Assembly (NCBI RefSeq): GCF_000447755.1
Contig: NZ_AUNE01000050.1
Location: 62,001 to 126,000, forward strand
Length of the DNA: 64,000 nt
Source: Bacteriovorax sp. BSW11_IV
GTDB lineage: Bacteria; Bdellovibrionota; Bacteriovoracia; Bacteriovoracales; Bacteriovoracaceae
Direction: 5' to 3'
Below are positions 9,657 through 19,184 of this stretch, one piece after another; position 1 is the first letter of the stretch, and the number at the start of each line of letters is the position of its first letter. The notes beneath the pieces are model-generated. The model ran no database searches and had not been told where the DNA came from. It saw only the letters and a list, made by a program, of their open reading frames with translations. A program made the position numbers and the translations under genes.

Positions 9657-11240
9657 ATGAGAAGATTTAGTTTGAGAGTGAAGATTTTGGCCTTATCGGT
9701 ATTTCTATCCAGTGTGAGCGTCATCATCGGAGGCATTTCATACACTGGATTTAGTAAAGTTAATAAGGCCAATGATGTTGTTGTAGACAATGTTATTCCT
9801 AGAGTTGAAGTCATCAATTCTATGGCCCTTAGCTACAGAAAAATCCGTATTGAAGTTAGAACTCTTGGACTTATAGCTTTAAATGAAGATCAAAAAAATG
9901 CAGCAATTGCAGGAACACTAAAGGCAATCGGGACATATGAAGCTCTTCATAAAAAATTAGTTGCACTCAATTTAAAAGGTGAGGAAGAAAAATTATTAAA
10001 TGAGCTTGATAAAAGATGGATTCATTTTAAAAAAATTGGTGAAAGAGCGATTGCTCTTGCTAAGGATGAGAGGGCCGAAGCTAAGTCCGAGCTCGTTAAT
10101 ATCTTTTTAGTAGATTGTCCGCTTGCAGCACAGAGCTATCAAGAAGTAATGAGTAAGTTTTTGGCCTTCTATGAGAGTAATCTAGAAAAAACTAAGAAAG
10201 AATCTAATATCATCGCAGATCAAACTGATACTCTTATTTTAAGTGTCCTAGGAATTGGCGTGATCTTTGGTTTAGGAATAGCGGTTTTCTTCTCTCGTAA
10301 AATTTCTCAATCAATTGAAGAAGTTATTAGAAAACTAGACCATAGTGCTAATGAGTTTGATCGTAGTGCTAGATCTGTGTCGACTTCAGCTGAATCTTTG
10401 TCTTGCTCATCATCGCAACAAGTGTCATCACTACAACAAACTTCTGCGGCCGTTGAACAAATAAGTTCAATGATTGATTTGACTGCTTCAAACTCAACTA
10501 GTTCGGCCGACCTTGCTCGCAATTCTGTGCAGAGTGCTCAAAGAGGTCAGCATGCAGTTGAAGAAATGATTGTCTCTATGGATGCGATTGATAGAAGTAA
10601 TGATGAAATAGTTCAACAAATTGAAAATAATAATAAGCAGATGATTGAAATTGTAAATTTAATCTCTGAAATTAAAGATAAGACAAATGTAATTAATGAC
10701 ATCGTCTTCCAAACAAAACTTCTTTCATTCAATGCTTCTGTTGAGGCGGCCAGAGCAGGGGAAGCTGGTAAAGGCTTTGCGGTAGTTGCAGAGGAAGTGG
10801 GAAATCTTGCTCAAATGAGTGGTAATGCTGCTCATGAAATTACATCTATGGTTGAAAATAGTACAAAGAAAGTCTTATCTATTGCTAAGAGTACAGAACA
10901 AGAGATGTTAATTCTTGTTGATAAAGCAAGAGGTTCAGTAAAACAGGGAAGCAAAACGAGCTTTCAGTGTAAGGCCATTCTTGAAGAAATTTCATCTTCG
11001 ATTTCAATGGTTACTGAATCAGTTGAAGAAATTTCAACTGCAACTTTTCAGCAGTCTAAGGGACTTGTTGAAGTTAAAGAGGCCATCATTGAGCTAGATA
11101 AAGTAACAAAAGACAATTTTAATGGCGCAAGATCTTCAGCAACACTTTCTGATAATTTAAAAGAGCAATCAAATGAACTCCAAGATCTTATTGCGGGACT
11201 TAGTCAAATCATGCAAGGAGAAGGGAGAAAAGTGGCCTAA
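9657..11240 (+). CDS. Methyl-accepting chemotaxis protein
   Basis: A transmembrane chemoreceptor. TM1 covers about residues 9-29, a four-helix-bundle sensor of about 155 residues follows in the periplasm, and TM2 lies near 193-212. A HAMP-like linker is short and poorly conserved. The signalling tip is unmistakable: [20 protein letters not shown] then [14 protein letters not shown], the region that contacts CheA and CheW; Lys and Ser replace the more usual Asn and Ala in FQTNILALNA. The ribosome binding site TTAGGAG is well placed. It stands alone with no che genes nearby, as is common for scattered receptors in motile bacteria. Confidence 0.95.
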   Translation: MRRFSLRVKILALSVFLSSVSVIIGGISYTGFSKVNKANDVVVDNVIPRVEVINSMALSYRKIRIEVRTLGLIALNEDQKNAAIAGTLKAIGTYEALHKKLVALNLKGEEEKLLNELDKRWIHFKKIGERAIALAKDERAEAKSELVNIFLVDCPLAAQSYQEVMSKFLAFYESNLEKTKKESNIIADQTDTLILSVLGIGVIFGLGIAVFFSRKISQSIEEVIRKLDHSANEFDRSARSVSTSAESLSCSSSQQVSSLQQTSAAVEQISSMIDLTASNSTSSADLARNSVQSAQRGQHAVEEMIVSMDAIDRSNDEIVQQIENNNKQMIEIVNLISEIKDKTNVINDIVFQTKLLSFNASVEAARAGEAGKGFAVVAEEVGNLAQMSGNAAHEITSMVENSTKKVLSIAKSTEQEMLILVDKARGSVKQGSKTSFQCKAILEEISSSISMVTESVEEISTATFQQSKGLVEVKEAIIELDKVTKDNFNGARSSATLSDNLKEQSNELQDLIAGLSQIMQGEGRKVA

Positions 11241-11325
11241 TGACCAATATTTTTTTATAAATATGATTAAGATCAATAGTGTGATTTCTAAAAGTATTTA
11301 TTATATTGGGTAAGTAGGAGTTTAT

Positions 11326-11928
11326 ATGAACCATTTTACTGAAGCAGCTAAAACTTGGGATACAGATGAAAAGGCCATTCGTAATAAGGCCCTCGCCGAT
11401 GCCATTAAGAAACATCTCAATCTTGTTCAGGGTTCCTATATTGATTTTGGATGTGGCACGGGATTATTATCAGAACATTTTGTAGAGAAGGCCAATTATC
11501 TACTAGGTGTTGATACTACAAAGGAAATGCTCGATGCTTTCGATAAGAAATTTGAAAAATTTGATCAAGTAGAGTCTTGTGATAAGAATCTCGAAACACA
11601 AGACTTCTCTCGACTTATGGATCATATCGATGCGATTTTCTCCGCCATGGCCTTCCACCATTTGGAGCGTCCTGAAAAAGTTTTGGACAAGCTTAGTAAA
11701 GTTCTAAATGAAAGTGGTAAGATTTTTGTAATAGATCTTCTTAAAGAAGATGGTAGCTTTCATCCTGATAATGCGAAAATGGGTGTAAAGCATTTTGGCT
11801 TTGATAAAGACGACTTGATCTCATGGACTGATGGCCTTGAACTCAAACTTTCTGGTTTTGAAATCATCTTTAATATTCATAAAAATGGCCGAGATTATCC
11901 TCTTTTTATGGGGATATTTGAAAAGTAA
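11326..11928 (+). CDS. Class I SAM-dependent methyltransferase
   Basis: A 200-residue cytoplasmic protein with the SAM-binding glycine motif DFGCGTGLLSEHF near residue 42 and acidic motif II in LLGVDTTKEM. AFHHLERPEKVL and ESGKIFVIDLL are the later beta strands of the Methyltransf_11/25 type. The substrate cannot be read from the sequence. A TAGGAG site precedes the ATG. It stands alone between the chemoreceptor and the cyclase. Confidence 0.85.
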   Translation: MNHFTEAAKTWDTDEKAIRNKALADAIKKHLNLVQGSYIDFGCGTGLLSEHFVEKANYLLGVDTTKEMLDAFDKKFEKFDQVESCDKNLETQDFSRLMDHIDAIFSAMAFHHLERPEKVLDKLSKVLNESGKIFVIDLLKEDGSFHPDNAKMGVKHFGFDKDDLISWTDGLELKLSGFEIIFNIHKNGRDYPLFMGIFEK

Positions 11929-11998
11929 AATACTTAGGGTCCTTGTTTGGAGAGCTACGTCTCTTTTCTATATCTATTCTCAATAGTGATTTAATAAT

Positions 11999-12049
11999 AG
12001 CTTAAGACCATTAATCGTTTAGATTTCGAACGTATAATGGTCTTTAGCT
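11999..12049 (+). promoter_or_regulatory. Large interrupted palindrome touching the cyclase start codon
   Basis: Two 21-base arms (11999-12019 and 12029-12049) pair at 18 positions around a 9-base loop; the core AAGACCATTA / TAATGGTCTT is perfect. The right arm contains TATAAT (12033-12038) and ends one base before the ATG at 12051, which has no ribosome binding site. It could be a double operator over a -10 box that yields a nearly leaderless mRNA, or an RNA hairpin that limits translation. Confidence 0.6.
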
Positions 12050-12050
12050 T

Positions 12051-14414
12051 ATGAAAAAGAAAATTTGGCCCTATCAAATTCCAATAATTATTGCCCTGTC
12101 ATTATTAATGATTGTCTTTAAACTTGGTGAAAATGGTCTCATTCAATCCAGCTTCATTCGAGATGGTGTTTATCCATTAACGCAAATTATTTCTAGAAAT
12201 TTCACTGATATGAAATTTAAAATACGCCCCCAAAGACAATTGGATAAGAAAATTATAATCGTAGGTATAGATAGTCATTCTCTGGAGGCCATAGGACGCT
12301 GGCCTTGGGCCAGAAATTATATGGCCTATCTGACAGAGACAATCATGCAATATGATCCTAAAGTTTTGGGCCTTGATATAGTTTTTTCCGAGAGGGATCA
12401 AAGGGTTCCAGATGAACTCGTTGAATTTTTAATTCGCAACAAGCTTGGTGATATTGTCAATGATTTTGAAACTGATTATGTCTTTCAACAAACACTTCAA
12501 AAGTACAAAGAGAAAATTGTATTAGGAATGGTGACTGAGACAAATTGTAGACCTGCTTTTGATCGGGCCTGTGCTAAGTATGTTGTTGATCCAGAGTATA
12601 TCGAGATGCATCCAGAGAATTATGAGCGTTTTGCAATTGAAAAAGATTTAATCACTGGTGAGTTTAATCAAAGTAAAACACCATTGATGTCAATTATTAC
12701 TCCCATCGTAAATATTGATCTTTTTCGTGACGTTATTGAGCACACAGCACTGTTGAATATTACTCCCGATTCAGACGGAATTGTCAGAAGAGCAGATTTA
12801 AATTTTTTCATGGATGGAAGGGCCTACCCCATTTTACCTTTGAAAATGGCCCTCGTTGGTCAAAATGAAAAACTTTTGATTCAACTAGATGATAAGTCAC
12901 TTTATTCGAAGTTAGAATTTTTAAACCAGAAAAAGGTAATTGAAGTAAATAAACTAGGGGCAATGGAAATTAATTTTCTCGGTGATAAATTTTCAATTCC
13001 CTATATCTCGGCCATTGATCTTATGGGCGAAGGTAATGAGATAAAACTCATGGATGGTAGTTCAAAGGTTTATTCTAAAAAAGAATTGCTAAAAGACGCT
13101 TATGTTCTTATCGGTCTTACGGCAGTTGCGGCCTTCGATACTCGAAGTTTTCCAACTGGAGAGAATATTCCAGGTGTTGAGGGGCATGCTACAATTTTAG
13201 AGAATTTACTGAATCATAATAATTTGAAAAAGGCGCCCCTTGTTCAAGAGATTTTTTTCAATCTAGCGATTATGGTTCTTGGTGGTGTCATTTTTAATGT
13301 CCTATGTTTAAAGGTGAGTGCGCTCAAAAGCTTTTTGTCCTATATTCTTATCATGGGGATCATTGGTTATATCGATCTTTATATTTTATTCAAAAATAAC
13401 TTTAATTGGGAAAATGCATTCGTCTTTATCGAGTTTAATATCATCTACTTTTCTACGGTGCTTATAAAATATTTTCTGGAAGAGCGTGATAAGAAATTTT
13501 TTAGAGAGGCCTTCAGTAACTATATTTCTCCCGAACTTGTTGGACAGATGTATGAATCTGGAAATATGCCACAGCTTGGCGGGGCCACCCGTCACTTGAC
13601 TGCTTACTTTACTGATATTCAAAACTTTTCAACGTTCTCTGAAAAACTCTCTCCAGATCGTCTTGTTGAGCTTCTTAATGAATATCTAACTGTTATGACT
13701 GATACATTAGTAAACGAGGGGGGGACGCTCGATAAGTACGAAGGGGATGCAATTATTGCTTTTTTTGGTGCACCCTTAGAGTTTTCTGATCATGCTAAAC
13801 GGGCCTGTGTCGTTGCTCTTAAGATGCAATATGAATTATCCAAACTTCGTAGTAAGTGGAAAAGTGAAGGGGAAAAGCATCCAAGCTACGTTCAAGATAT
13901 GAGAATGAGAATTGGTATTAATACGGGGATGATTCTTTCAGGGAATATGGGCTCACGAAATCGTATGAATTATACGATGATGGGCGATGATGTAAATCTT
14001 GCGGCCAGGCTCGAATCATCGGCCAAACAGTATGGGGTTTTTGTTCACGTCGCTGATCATACATATGAGATCGTTAAAGAAGATTTTCTCTTTAGGGAAC
14101 TTGATACTATTAGAGTTGTTGGGCGCAGCAGTGCCACTAAGACCTATGAGCTTCTTGATATGAAGGTTCCCACTGATCCGCGCAAAATTGATCTCGTAGA
14201 GTCCTTCCAACGGGGTTTAGAGTTCTATAAAGTAAGAGAGTGGGATAAGGCCATAGATGAGTTCACTAAGGCCTCTGAACTAGAATTTGTGCGCTATCCA
14301 GATATCATTGTTAAGAATAACCCATCATTAGTCTATATTGAGCGTTGTGAGTTCTTTAAGGTGAATCCGCCACCATCTGACTGGGATGGTGTTTATACCT
14401 TAAACGAGAAGTAA
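12051..14414 (+). CDS. CHASE2-domain membrane adenylate cyclase (class III)
   Basis: A membrane-bound cyclase likely to make cAMP. A first TM near residues 9-24 leads to a periplasmic CHASE2 sensor (about 45-380, with the VVGIDSHSLE-like opening IIIVGIDSHSLE). Three TMs lie between about 400 and 490, and the class III catalytic domain spans about 510-700. Metal-binding Asp522 (YFTDIQNFS) and Asp566 (EGDAIIAFFG) are present, as are Asn649 and Arg653 (VNLAARLE). Lys562 and Thr642 are the pair expected for adenine rather than guanine. A short TPR-like tail follows. It lies upstream of a FecR protein with a shared sequence motif before both genes, and near a LysM protein, a grouping known in other Proteobacteria. 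Confidence 0.92.
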   Translation: MKKKIWPYQIPIIIALSLLMIVFKLGENGLIQSSFIRDGVYPLTQIISRNFTDMKFKIRPQRQLDKKIIIVGIDSHSLEAIGRWPWARNYMAYLTETIMQYDPKVLGLDIVFSERDQRVPDELVEFLIRNKLGDIVNDFETDYVFQQTLQKYKEKIVLGMVTETNCRPAFDRACAKYVVDPEYIEMHPENYERFAIEKDLITGEFNQSKTPLMSIITPIVNIDLFRDVIEHTALLNITPDSDGIVRRADLNFFMDGRAYPILPLKMALVGQNEKLLIQLDDKSLYSKLEFLNQKKVIEVNKLGAMEINFLGDKFSIPYISAIDLMGEGNEIKLMDGSSKVYSKKELLKDAYVLIGLTAVAAFDTRSFPTGENIPGVEGHATILENLLNHNNLKKAPLVQEIFFNLAIMVLGGVIFNVLCLKVSALKSFLSYILIMGIIGYIDLYILFKNNFNWENAFVFIEFNIIYFSTVLIKYFLEERDKKFFREAFSNYISPELVGQMYESGNMPQLGGATRHLTAYFTDIQNFSTFSEKLSPDRLVELLNEYLTVMTDTLVNEGGTLDKYEGDAIIAFFGAPLEFSDHAKRACVVALKMQYELSKLRSKWKSEGEKHPSYVQDMRMRIGINTGMILSGNMGSRNRMNYTMMGDDVNLAARLESSAKQYGVFVHVADHTYEIVKEDFLFRELDTIRVVGRSSATKTYELLDMKVPTDPRKIDLVESFQRGLEFYKVREWDKAIDEFTKASELEFVRYPDIIVKNNPSLVYIERCEFFKVNPPPSDWDGVYTLNEK

Positions 14415-14505
14415 GGTTCTAATTTTTTTTCATTTTGAATGAATATTCATTATTAATTCCTAAAATTTACTTTTTATTCAGGACCTTTATTTTTAAGGGA
14501 AAAGG

Positions 14506-14533
14506 TATAATTGGTTTAGACCATTAATTAGGT
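14506..14533 (+). promoter_or_regulatory. TATAAT box and half-palindrome shared with the cyclase promoter
   Basis: TATAAT at 14506-14511 is followed by an imperfect inverted repeat, TAATTGGT / ACCATTA. The string AGACCATTAAT also occurs in the palindrome before the cyclase gene (12006-12016), in the same orientation. This suggests one regulator for both genes (inference). Confidence 0.4.
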
Positions 14534-14539
14534 GATTTT

Positions 14540-15751
14540 ATGAATTCAATAAATTTATTATTTAAAATCATTTTGGCCGCGACCATTCTTATGTGCGATT
14601 ATGCCATTGCACAAGGCCAGAGTGTTGAAGTTGGTAAGGCCGTGGATGTCAGAGGCGAGGCCTTTGTCACTAGAGAAAAGAAAATCCTTCCTTTAAACAT
14701 CAATTCAGTTGTTGAAGAAAAAGATACAGTGAAAACAAATCGTAAGAGTTTTGTTCAAGTACTGATGAAGGACGATACAATTGTTAAACTTTCTCAAAAT
14801 ACAACTCTCGCTTTCGATGAATTCAAAATGAGAAATCCTGAAGATCGAGAAGCAACATATAATTTAGAATTAGGTAAAATTCGCGCCCTTGTAAGTAAGA
14901 AACTTGGTAAAGGGCATATTAAATTGAAAACTCGTGCTCTTACATTGGGGGTGCGTGGTACAGAGTTTCTTGTAAACTCCTATGTTGGAAAATCGAAATA
15001 TGAAGCTGACATTGCCGTCATAGAAGGAGTTGTTGAAATTAATGTTCTCAATGCTGATGGCACTTATGATGAGACGATGACAATTGTTTTAAACCCTGGG
15101 CAGTATCTGAATTCAGAAACTGCAAAGAAGGTTGGTATAACAAGAGCTGTCCAAGAAATACCTTTTGAAGTTTTACAAAGACTGAAAGAAAATTCTTATG
15201 CCTTTCTTGAAAATAATTCAATGAAAGTCATTGAAGAAAAGATTGATGATTCATCATCTTATGTTCCTCAAAAAGAAAAAGATGAAGACAGCACTCAAAA
15301 TAATTCTTCAAATCCTTTAGACGAATCCAATGAGATAAATGGGGTCGTTGAAGAGAACTACGAAACGGTTGAAGATGGTTTAAATGGACTCAATGATGAC
15401 TTTGTAGAACAGACAATTATCACGGCCGAAGAAGAGCTTAATGACATTCTTGATAGAACAGATGAAATTATAGACATTACAATAAACGAGCCAAATACAT
15501 CAAGCTCTGGAAGCGGTGGAACGTCTTCTGGTGGAGGTGCTACAACAACACCAGATACTACAAAAGCTATACGCCAAGCTGAGCGTGAAGCTGCAAAGGC
15601 CGAACGTGAGGCCTCTCGTGTCGCCAAGGCCGCTGAAAGAGAGGTTGAAAGAGCCGAAAAAGCAGCTGAAAGAGAGCAAGATAAAATTGATCGTGAACTT
15701 GAAAGAGAATTAAAGCAGAACACACCAAAAGGGAATGGAAAGAATAAATAA
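14540..15751 (+). CDS. Secreted FecR-domain protein
   Basis: A signal peptide (about residues 1-24, ending IAQG) is followed by a FecR domain at about 30-160 with the typical DTVKTNRKSFVQVLM, LGKIRALV and TRALTLGVRGTEF segments. An acidic region and a Ser/Gly/Thr linker lead to a C-terminal helix of repeated Ala-Glu-Arg-Glu units (from about residue 348). Such periplasmic FecR proteins often accompany CHASE2 cyclases and LysM proteins. The product probably acts in the envelope, perhaps as a structural or signal partner of the upstream cyclase. The ribosome binding site is TTAGGTGA. Its stop codon abuts that of the convergent LysM gene with no gap. Confidence 0.88.
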   Translation: MNSINLLFKIILAATILMCDYAIAQGQSVEVGKAVDVRGEAFVTREKKILPLNINSVVEEKDTVKTNRKSFVQVLMKDDTIVKLSQNTTLAFDEFKMRNPEDREATYNLELGKIRALVSKKLGKGHIKLKTRALTLGVRGTEFLVNSYVGKSKYEADIAVIEGVVEINVLNADGTYDETMTIVLNPGQYLNSETAKKVGITRAVQEIPFEVLQRLKENSYAFLENNSMKVIEEKIDDSSSYVPQKEKDEDSTQNNSSNPLDESNEINGVVEENYETVEDGLNGLNDDFVEQTIITAEEELNDILDRTDEIIDITINEPNTSSSGSGGTSSGGGATTTPDTTKAIRQAEREAAKAEREASRVAKAAEREVERAEKAAEREQDKIDRELERELKQNTPKGNGKNK

Positions 15752-17704
15752 TTAAAAAAAGAATGTCAGTCCGGCCTCGTATGATTTCTTATCAATATTT
15801 TCAATGATATCTGACTGACGTTTTTCTTTATCGAATTCTATTGAGATTTTCAAGTACAGTTTTTTGGAGATAAATCCAAGTTTCGTATTGCTGCCAAGAG
15901 AGTATTTAAGTGTCGTTTCTTTACTGGCATCTCTTGTCAGGTTTTCATATTCAATTCCCATATTAAGAGATGTAAATTTTAGGTCCATATAGTTTGTTAT
16001 ACCAACTAAGATGGTTGATTGGTCTTCTGTATTGTTTGTTGAATAATTTTCATTTCCATATTCAAGATCAAAGGATGGGGCCAGCCATTTATTATAATCC
16101 CATAAACGAAATGAGAGGTTCAGATTAATAGAGAGCGAGTCATTTCCACTATTGTTGACTTCTCTATGAATTCCAATTGGTAGCTCTAAAACGAGTCTAC
16201 CATAGCGAAGTGCGGTCTCTACACTTGCCCCAAGTGTATGGGTGTATGAGTAGTCTTTTAGATGATAACCGCCACTATAAGGAGAGTTGAGTATTAATCT
16301 AGAATGACCCATGAAAAGTTTAGGAAGAAGGCCTTTATAATAGGATTTATATATTTCACCGTTAACACTGAAATAGGCGTTCGTTAGATTTTCATAGCGA
16401 GTGAGGTCTTGTCTATTATAGAGCGCTAGAAATCTAAAATTTGTTTTAAATTCTTTTATATGTATTGATTGGGCATTAAACCCTGTACTCATTTGAGTGT
16501 AGCCTGCGTCGTCAGCACCTTGTGTTGTATCAGATAATTCATCGGGGAGTGCTGATACATTTGTTCCAATCCCTCTTGTTATGGCAAAATGACCAGAGAA
16601 GCGCTTCTTATCGAGTGTATCAATGATTTTTTGAGAACTATTTCCTAAGTGATCACTTTCATCAGTATTTGCAATTTTTTTTAAGTTCACAAGGGCCAAG
16701 TTTGGCGCACCAGAAGAAATTTTATTAACTGCAATATGAAATTCTGTGGCCTTTTTTAAATCTTCATTTGAAATTAGCTCTGGATTTTTTTGTAGTTCAT
16801 AGAGCTCTTTCAGTGCATTGAAATACATCCCTAAATCACTATACATATAGCTTAAATTAAGTCGACTCTTACCAATCTGATTTTTTTGCTTGATAAGACT
16901 TTTATAATAAATTTCCGCGCGCTTAAATGCTTTATATCTAATATCGAAGTCAATATTTTCATCTTTAAACACAGTTAAAAACTTACTTGCACTTATAAAT
17001 ACATACGAAAGGGCCTGAGGATTGAGCTTCCCAAAAGGGGCTTCTTCAATATCATCGTAGTCTCTAAGCTCTGAGTAAATAAGTTCGGAGTAAATGTCTG
17101 CAGACTCATATTTTAGGCCATTTTTTTCTAAAAGAAGCGACCAATAAAAAATTACTTTGGTATCTACAGGAGTTAGATTAAGTATTTCAACCATTAAAGT
17201 ATAGGCCTCTGCATACCTATTTTCTTTTATTGCTAGTTTCAGTTTAAGATTTAATAATTCCAGTTTTTGTTTTTTTCGATAGTCGTCTTTATCAACTTTG
17301 AATTCGTACTTTTCAAGGGGCTCATTCTTTAATAAAAACTTTCGCCAAAAATCTATGACAAGCTTAACTCCATCTTCTGGACTTAATACAGGAGCTTTTT
17401 TTAATTTGAGTACCCTACCAGTCTCTAAAGAGTAGGGTGGTTTTAGATCGTTCCACTTTGCAATTTGTTTCCACATATTTGCATCTGCATATAAGCGTAA
17501 GGCAATAATATGTAGAAAATCCCCGTACTCAATTTTGTACGTATAGATATATCTCGTCGCATCTTTTGCAATTTCTTTGATCCTTCGGATTTGTTCGCTA
17601 GAGCTTCGATCGAATTTATCAAAACTCTTTTGCACCTGCTTATCCTCATTGGCCGCAAAAGCTGAGCTTATTAGTAAGATAAAAAATAAAAACATAATTC
17701 TCAT
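15752..17704 (-). CDS. LysM-TPR protein with a barrel-like C-terminus
   Basis: A signal peptide (residues 1-17, SAFA) is followed by a LysM peptidoglycan-binding domain at about 55-105 (YGDFLHIIALRLYADANMWK, then WNDLK and GRVLKL). A helical TPR-like region spans about 140-360. The last 270 residues alternate hydrophobic and polar positions with many aromatics and end in FFF, as outer-membrane beta-barrels do. It may link peptidoglycan to the outer membrane. It converges on the FecR gene with no intergenic base and no terminator, so transcription from both sides must collide here. Confidence 0.85.
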   Translation of the reverse strand: MRIMFLFFILLISSAFAANEDKQVQKSFDKFDRSSSEQIRRIKEIAKDATRYIYTYKIEYGDFLHIIALRLYADANMWKQIAKWNDLKPPYSLETGRVLKLKKAPVLSPEDGVKLVIDFWRKFLLKNEPLEKYEFKVDKDDYRKKQKLELLNLKLKLAIKENRYAEAYTLMVEILNLTPVDTKVIFYWSLLLEKNGLKYESADIYSELIYSELRDYDDIEEAPFGKLNPQALSYVFISASKFLTVFKDENIDFDIRYKAFKRAEIYYKSLIKQKNQIGKSRLNLSYMYSDLGMYFNALKELYELQKNPELISNEDLKKATEFHIAVNKISSGAPNLALVNLKKIANTDESDHLGNSSQKIIDTLDKKRFSGHFAITRGIGTNVSALPDELSDTTQGADDAGYTQMSTGFNAQSIHIKEFKTNFRFLALYNRQDLTRYENLTNAYFSVNGEIYKSYYKGLLPKLFMGHSRLILNSPYSGGYHLKDYSYTHTLGASVETALRYGRLVLELPIGIHREVNNSGNDSLSINLNLSFRLWDYNKWLAPSFDLEYGNENYSTNNTEDQSTILVGITNYMDLKFTSLNMGIEYENLTRDASKETTLKYSLGSNTKLGFISKKLYLKISIEFDKEKRQSDIIENIDKKSYEAGLTFFF

Positions 17705-17789
17705 CGTACAAATAAGATAACACGGTGAAGAATTTGCTTCTAGAAGGTTTTTTATTTACAGTACTTAGCAGCTTTCACTAAATCTCTGA

Positions 17790-19184
17790 CTATTTCGATA
17801 GAGAAATGATAAATGTCGTATTTGTTGAATTTGGAATGAGAAATAAATCCATTCCACTTTTTTGAATGAGTTGCTTGGAAATGGTCAGTCCAAGACCACT
17901 TCCACCTTTTGTTTTTTTAGTTGAGTAGCTCACTTCAAAGATCTTACTGGCAATATGAGAAGGGATTCCTTTACCTGAATCGATGATCTCAAGTTGATGA
18001 TTACTCTGATTATAGTTGATGTGTATCCACGGATTTTCTTTTGCAGAAATTTCTTCAATTGCATTTCCAATAAGATTAACTAGGCAAAGAGTAAGGGCAA
18101 TTGCATTGCAATTGGCAAAGAGGTTGTCTGGAATATTAAGTTTAATATCAATTTTTGCCTTTTGGATGCGATCGATATTCAATTCAATAGCATCGTTTAC
18201 AATTTGGAGAACATTTTGTTTCGTTACCTTTAAGTGGTCATTCTGTTTAAAAAGATTGGAATAGATTTTTGTGATTTCAGAAATTTGATCTATATATTTT
18301 TGAGCTTTAAGAATATTATCATCATCGGCATATTTTTTGTTTAATCTGTTAAATTGACCTTTTAAGATCATTAAATGATTTTTTATATCATGTGAGATAT
18401 TGGCCGCGGCATAACTAAATTGTGCAACACTCGCTAGCTTATTAACTTCACCTTCTAATTTATTAATTTTTTCATAGGCAAGGGTTTGGTAGTGGAGGTT
18501 AAGTCGAATGGCCTCAAATGCGTTTCCAAGATAGTAAAGAGGGATGAGGGCACCTGAGATCTCAAGACCTAGGATCGAATCGTTTAATACACATAGAACT
18601 GAGACAATGATACCCACTTGAAGCATTCTTTCGTCGCTGCCTGTTCTTTTTAGTTCACCCCAAATAATATAACTCGTGTAAAAAACCACAAGAGCACCAA
18701 AGCCCCCCAAAGAAAGAGAAAATAAATTTGGCGAAACTGTGAAATGCATAGTTCTTGCAAAAAGAGTCTGTTGATTCAAATTTTCTACGAATAAGAAATT
18801 ATGTTTGAAAAAGATAATTGAAAGAGTGTTGATAAAGTGAGTGGATACTAGAAAGAGGCAATAGAGTTTGGAAAATTTTAGGGGCTTAATATCCCTATTG
18901 AAATAGGCCTCAATGGCCTTGATATAGCAATAATATGAAATATAGGCCAAGATCCAAAAAACGGTGAGCAATGAGTCTGAGAGATTTTGATTAAAGAAGT
19001 GAGTGTTAAAAGCGAAGACAAAACAATAGAGGGCGGTTGTTAAACACATGAGTGAGTGCCATAGAGATGACTTGATGTTGTGTTTTGAAAAATTGAACAC
19101 ACTTGTAATAAACTGATAAGTGAAAAACGAAAAGATAAAACAAGTGAAATATCTCGTAATAGTTGTATATGACTCTACTGTCAT
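17790..19184 (-). CDS. Membrane sensor histidine kinase
   Basis: I start the gene at the ATG at 19184 (464 residues), because GAAGGG lies six bases upstream and the first membrane segment follows; the open frame extends further but looks non-coding. About seven hydrophobic segments fill residues 1-220, then a short coiled coil leads to HisKA with its His in ISHDIKNH and an HATPase_c domain with GGSGLGLTIS near the end. It has no receiver domain and no response regulator next to it. The multi-TM input domain resembles 7TM sensor modules that detect small or membrane-soluble signals (inference). Confidence 0.88.
   Translation of the reverse strand: MTVESYTTITRYFTCFIFSFFTYQFITSVFNFSKHNIKSSLWHSLMCLTTALYCFVFAFNTHFFNQNLSDSLLTVFWILAYISYYCYIKAIEAYFNRDIKPLKFSKLYCLFLVSTHFINTLSIIFFKHNFLFVENLNQQTLFARTMHFTVSPNLFSLSLGGFGALVVFYTSYIIWGELKRTGSDERMLQVGIIVSVLCVLNDSILGLEISGALIPLYYLGNAFEAIRLNLHYQTLAYEKINKLEGEVNKLASVAQFSYAAANISHDIKNHLMILKGQFNRLNKKYADDDNILKAQKYIDQISEITKIYSNLFKQNDHLKVTKQNVLQIVNDAIELNIDRIQKAKIDIKLNIPDNLFANCNAIALTLCLVNLIGNAIEEISAKENPWIHINYNQSNHQLEIIDSGKGIPSHIASKIFEVSYSTKKTKGGSGLGLTISKQLIQKSGMDLFLIPNSTNTTFIISLSK

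Noticed and set aside
11999-12049. CRP/cAMP binding site before the cyclase gene
   Set aside because: The palindrome core is AAGACCATTA / TAATGGTCTT, unlike TGTGA-N6-TCACA.
15358-15723. 121-codon open frame on the minus strand
   Set aside because: Antisense to the Ala/Glu/Arg repeats of the FecR protein; the Ser/Ala-rich product is a mirror of that low-complexity DNA.
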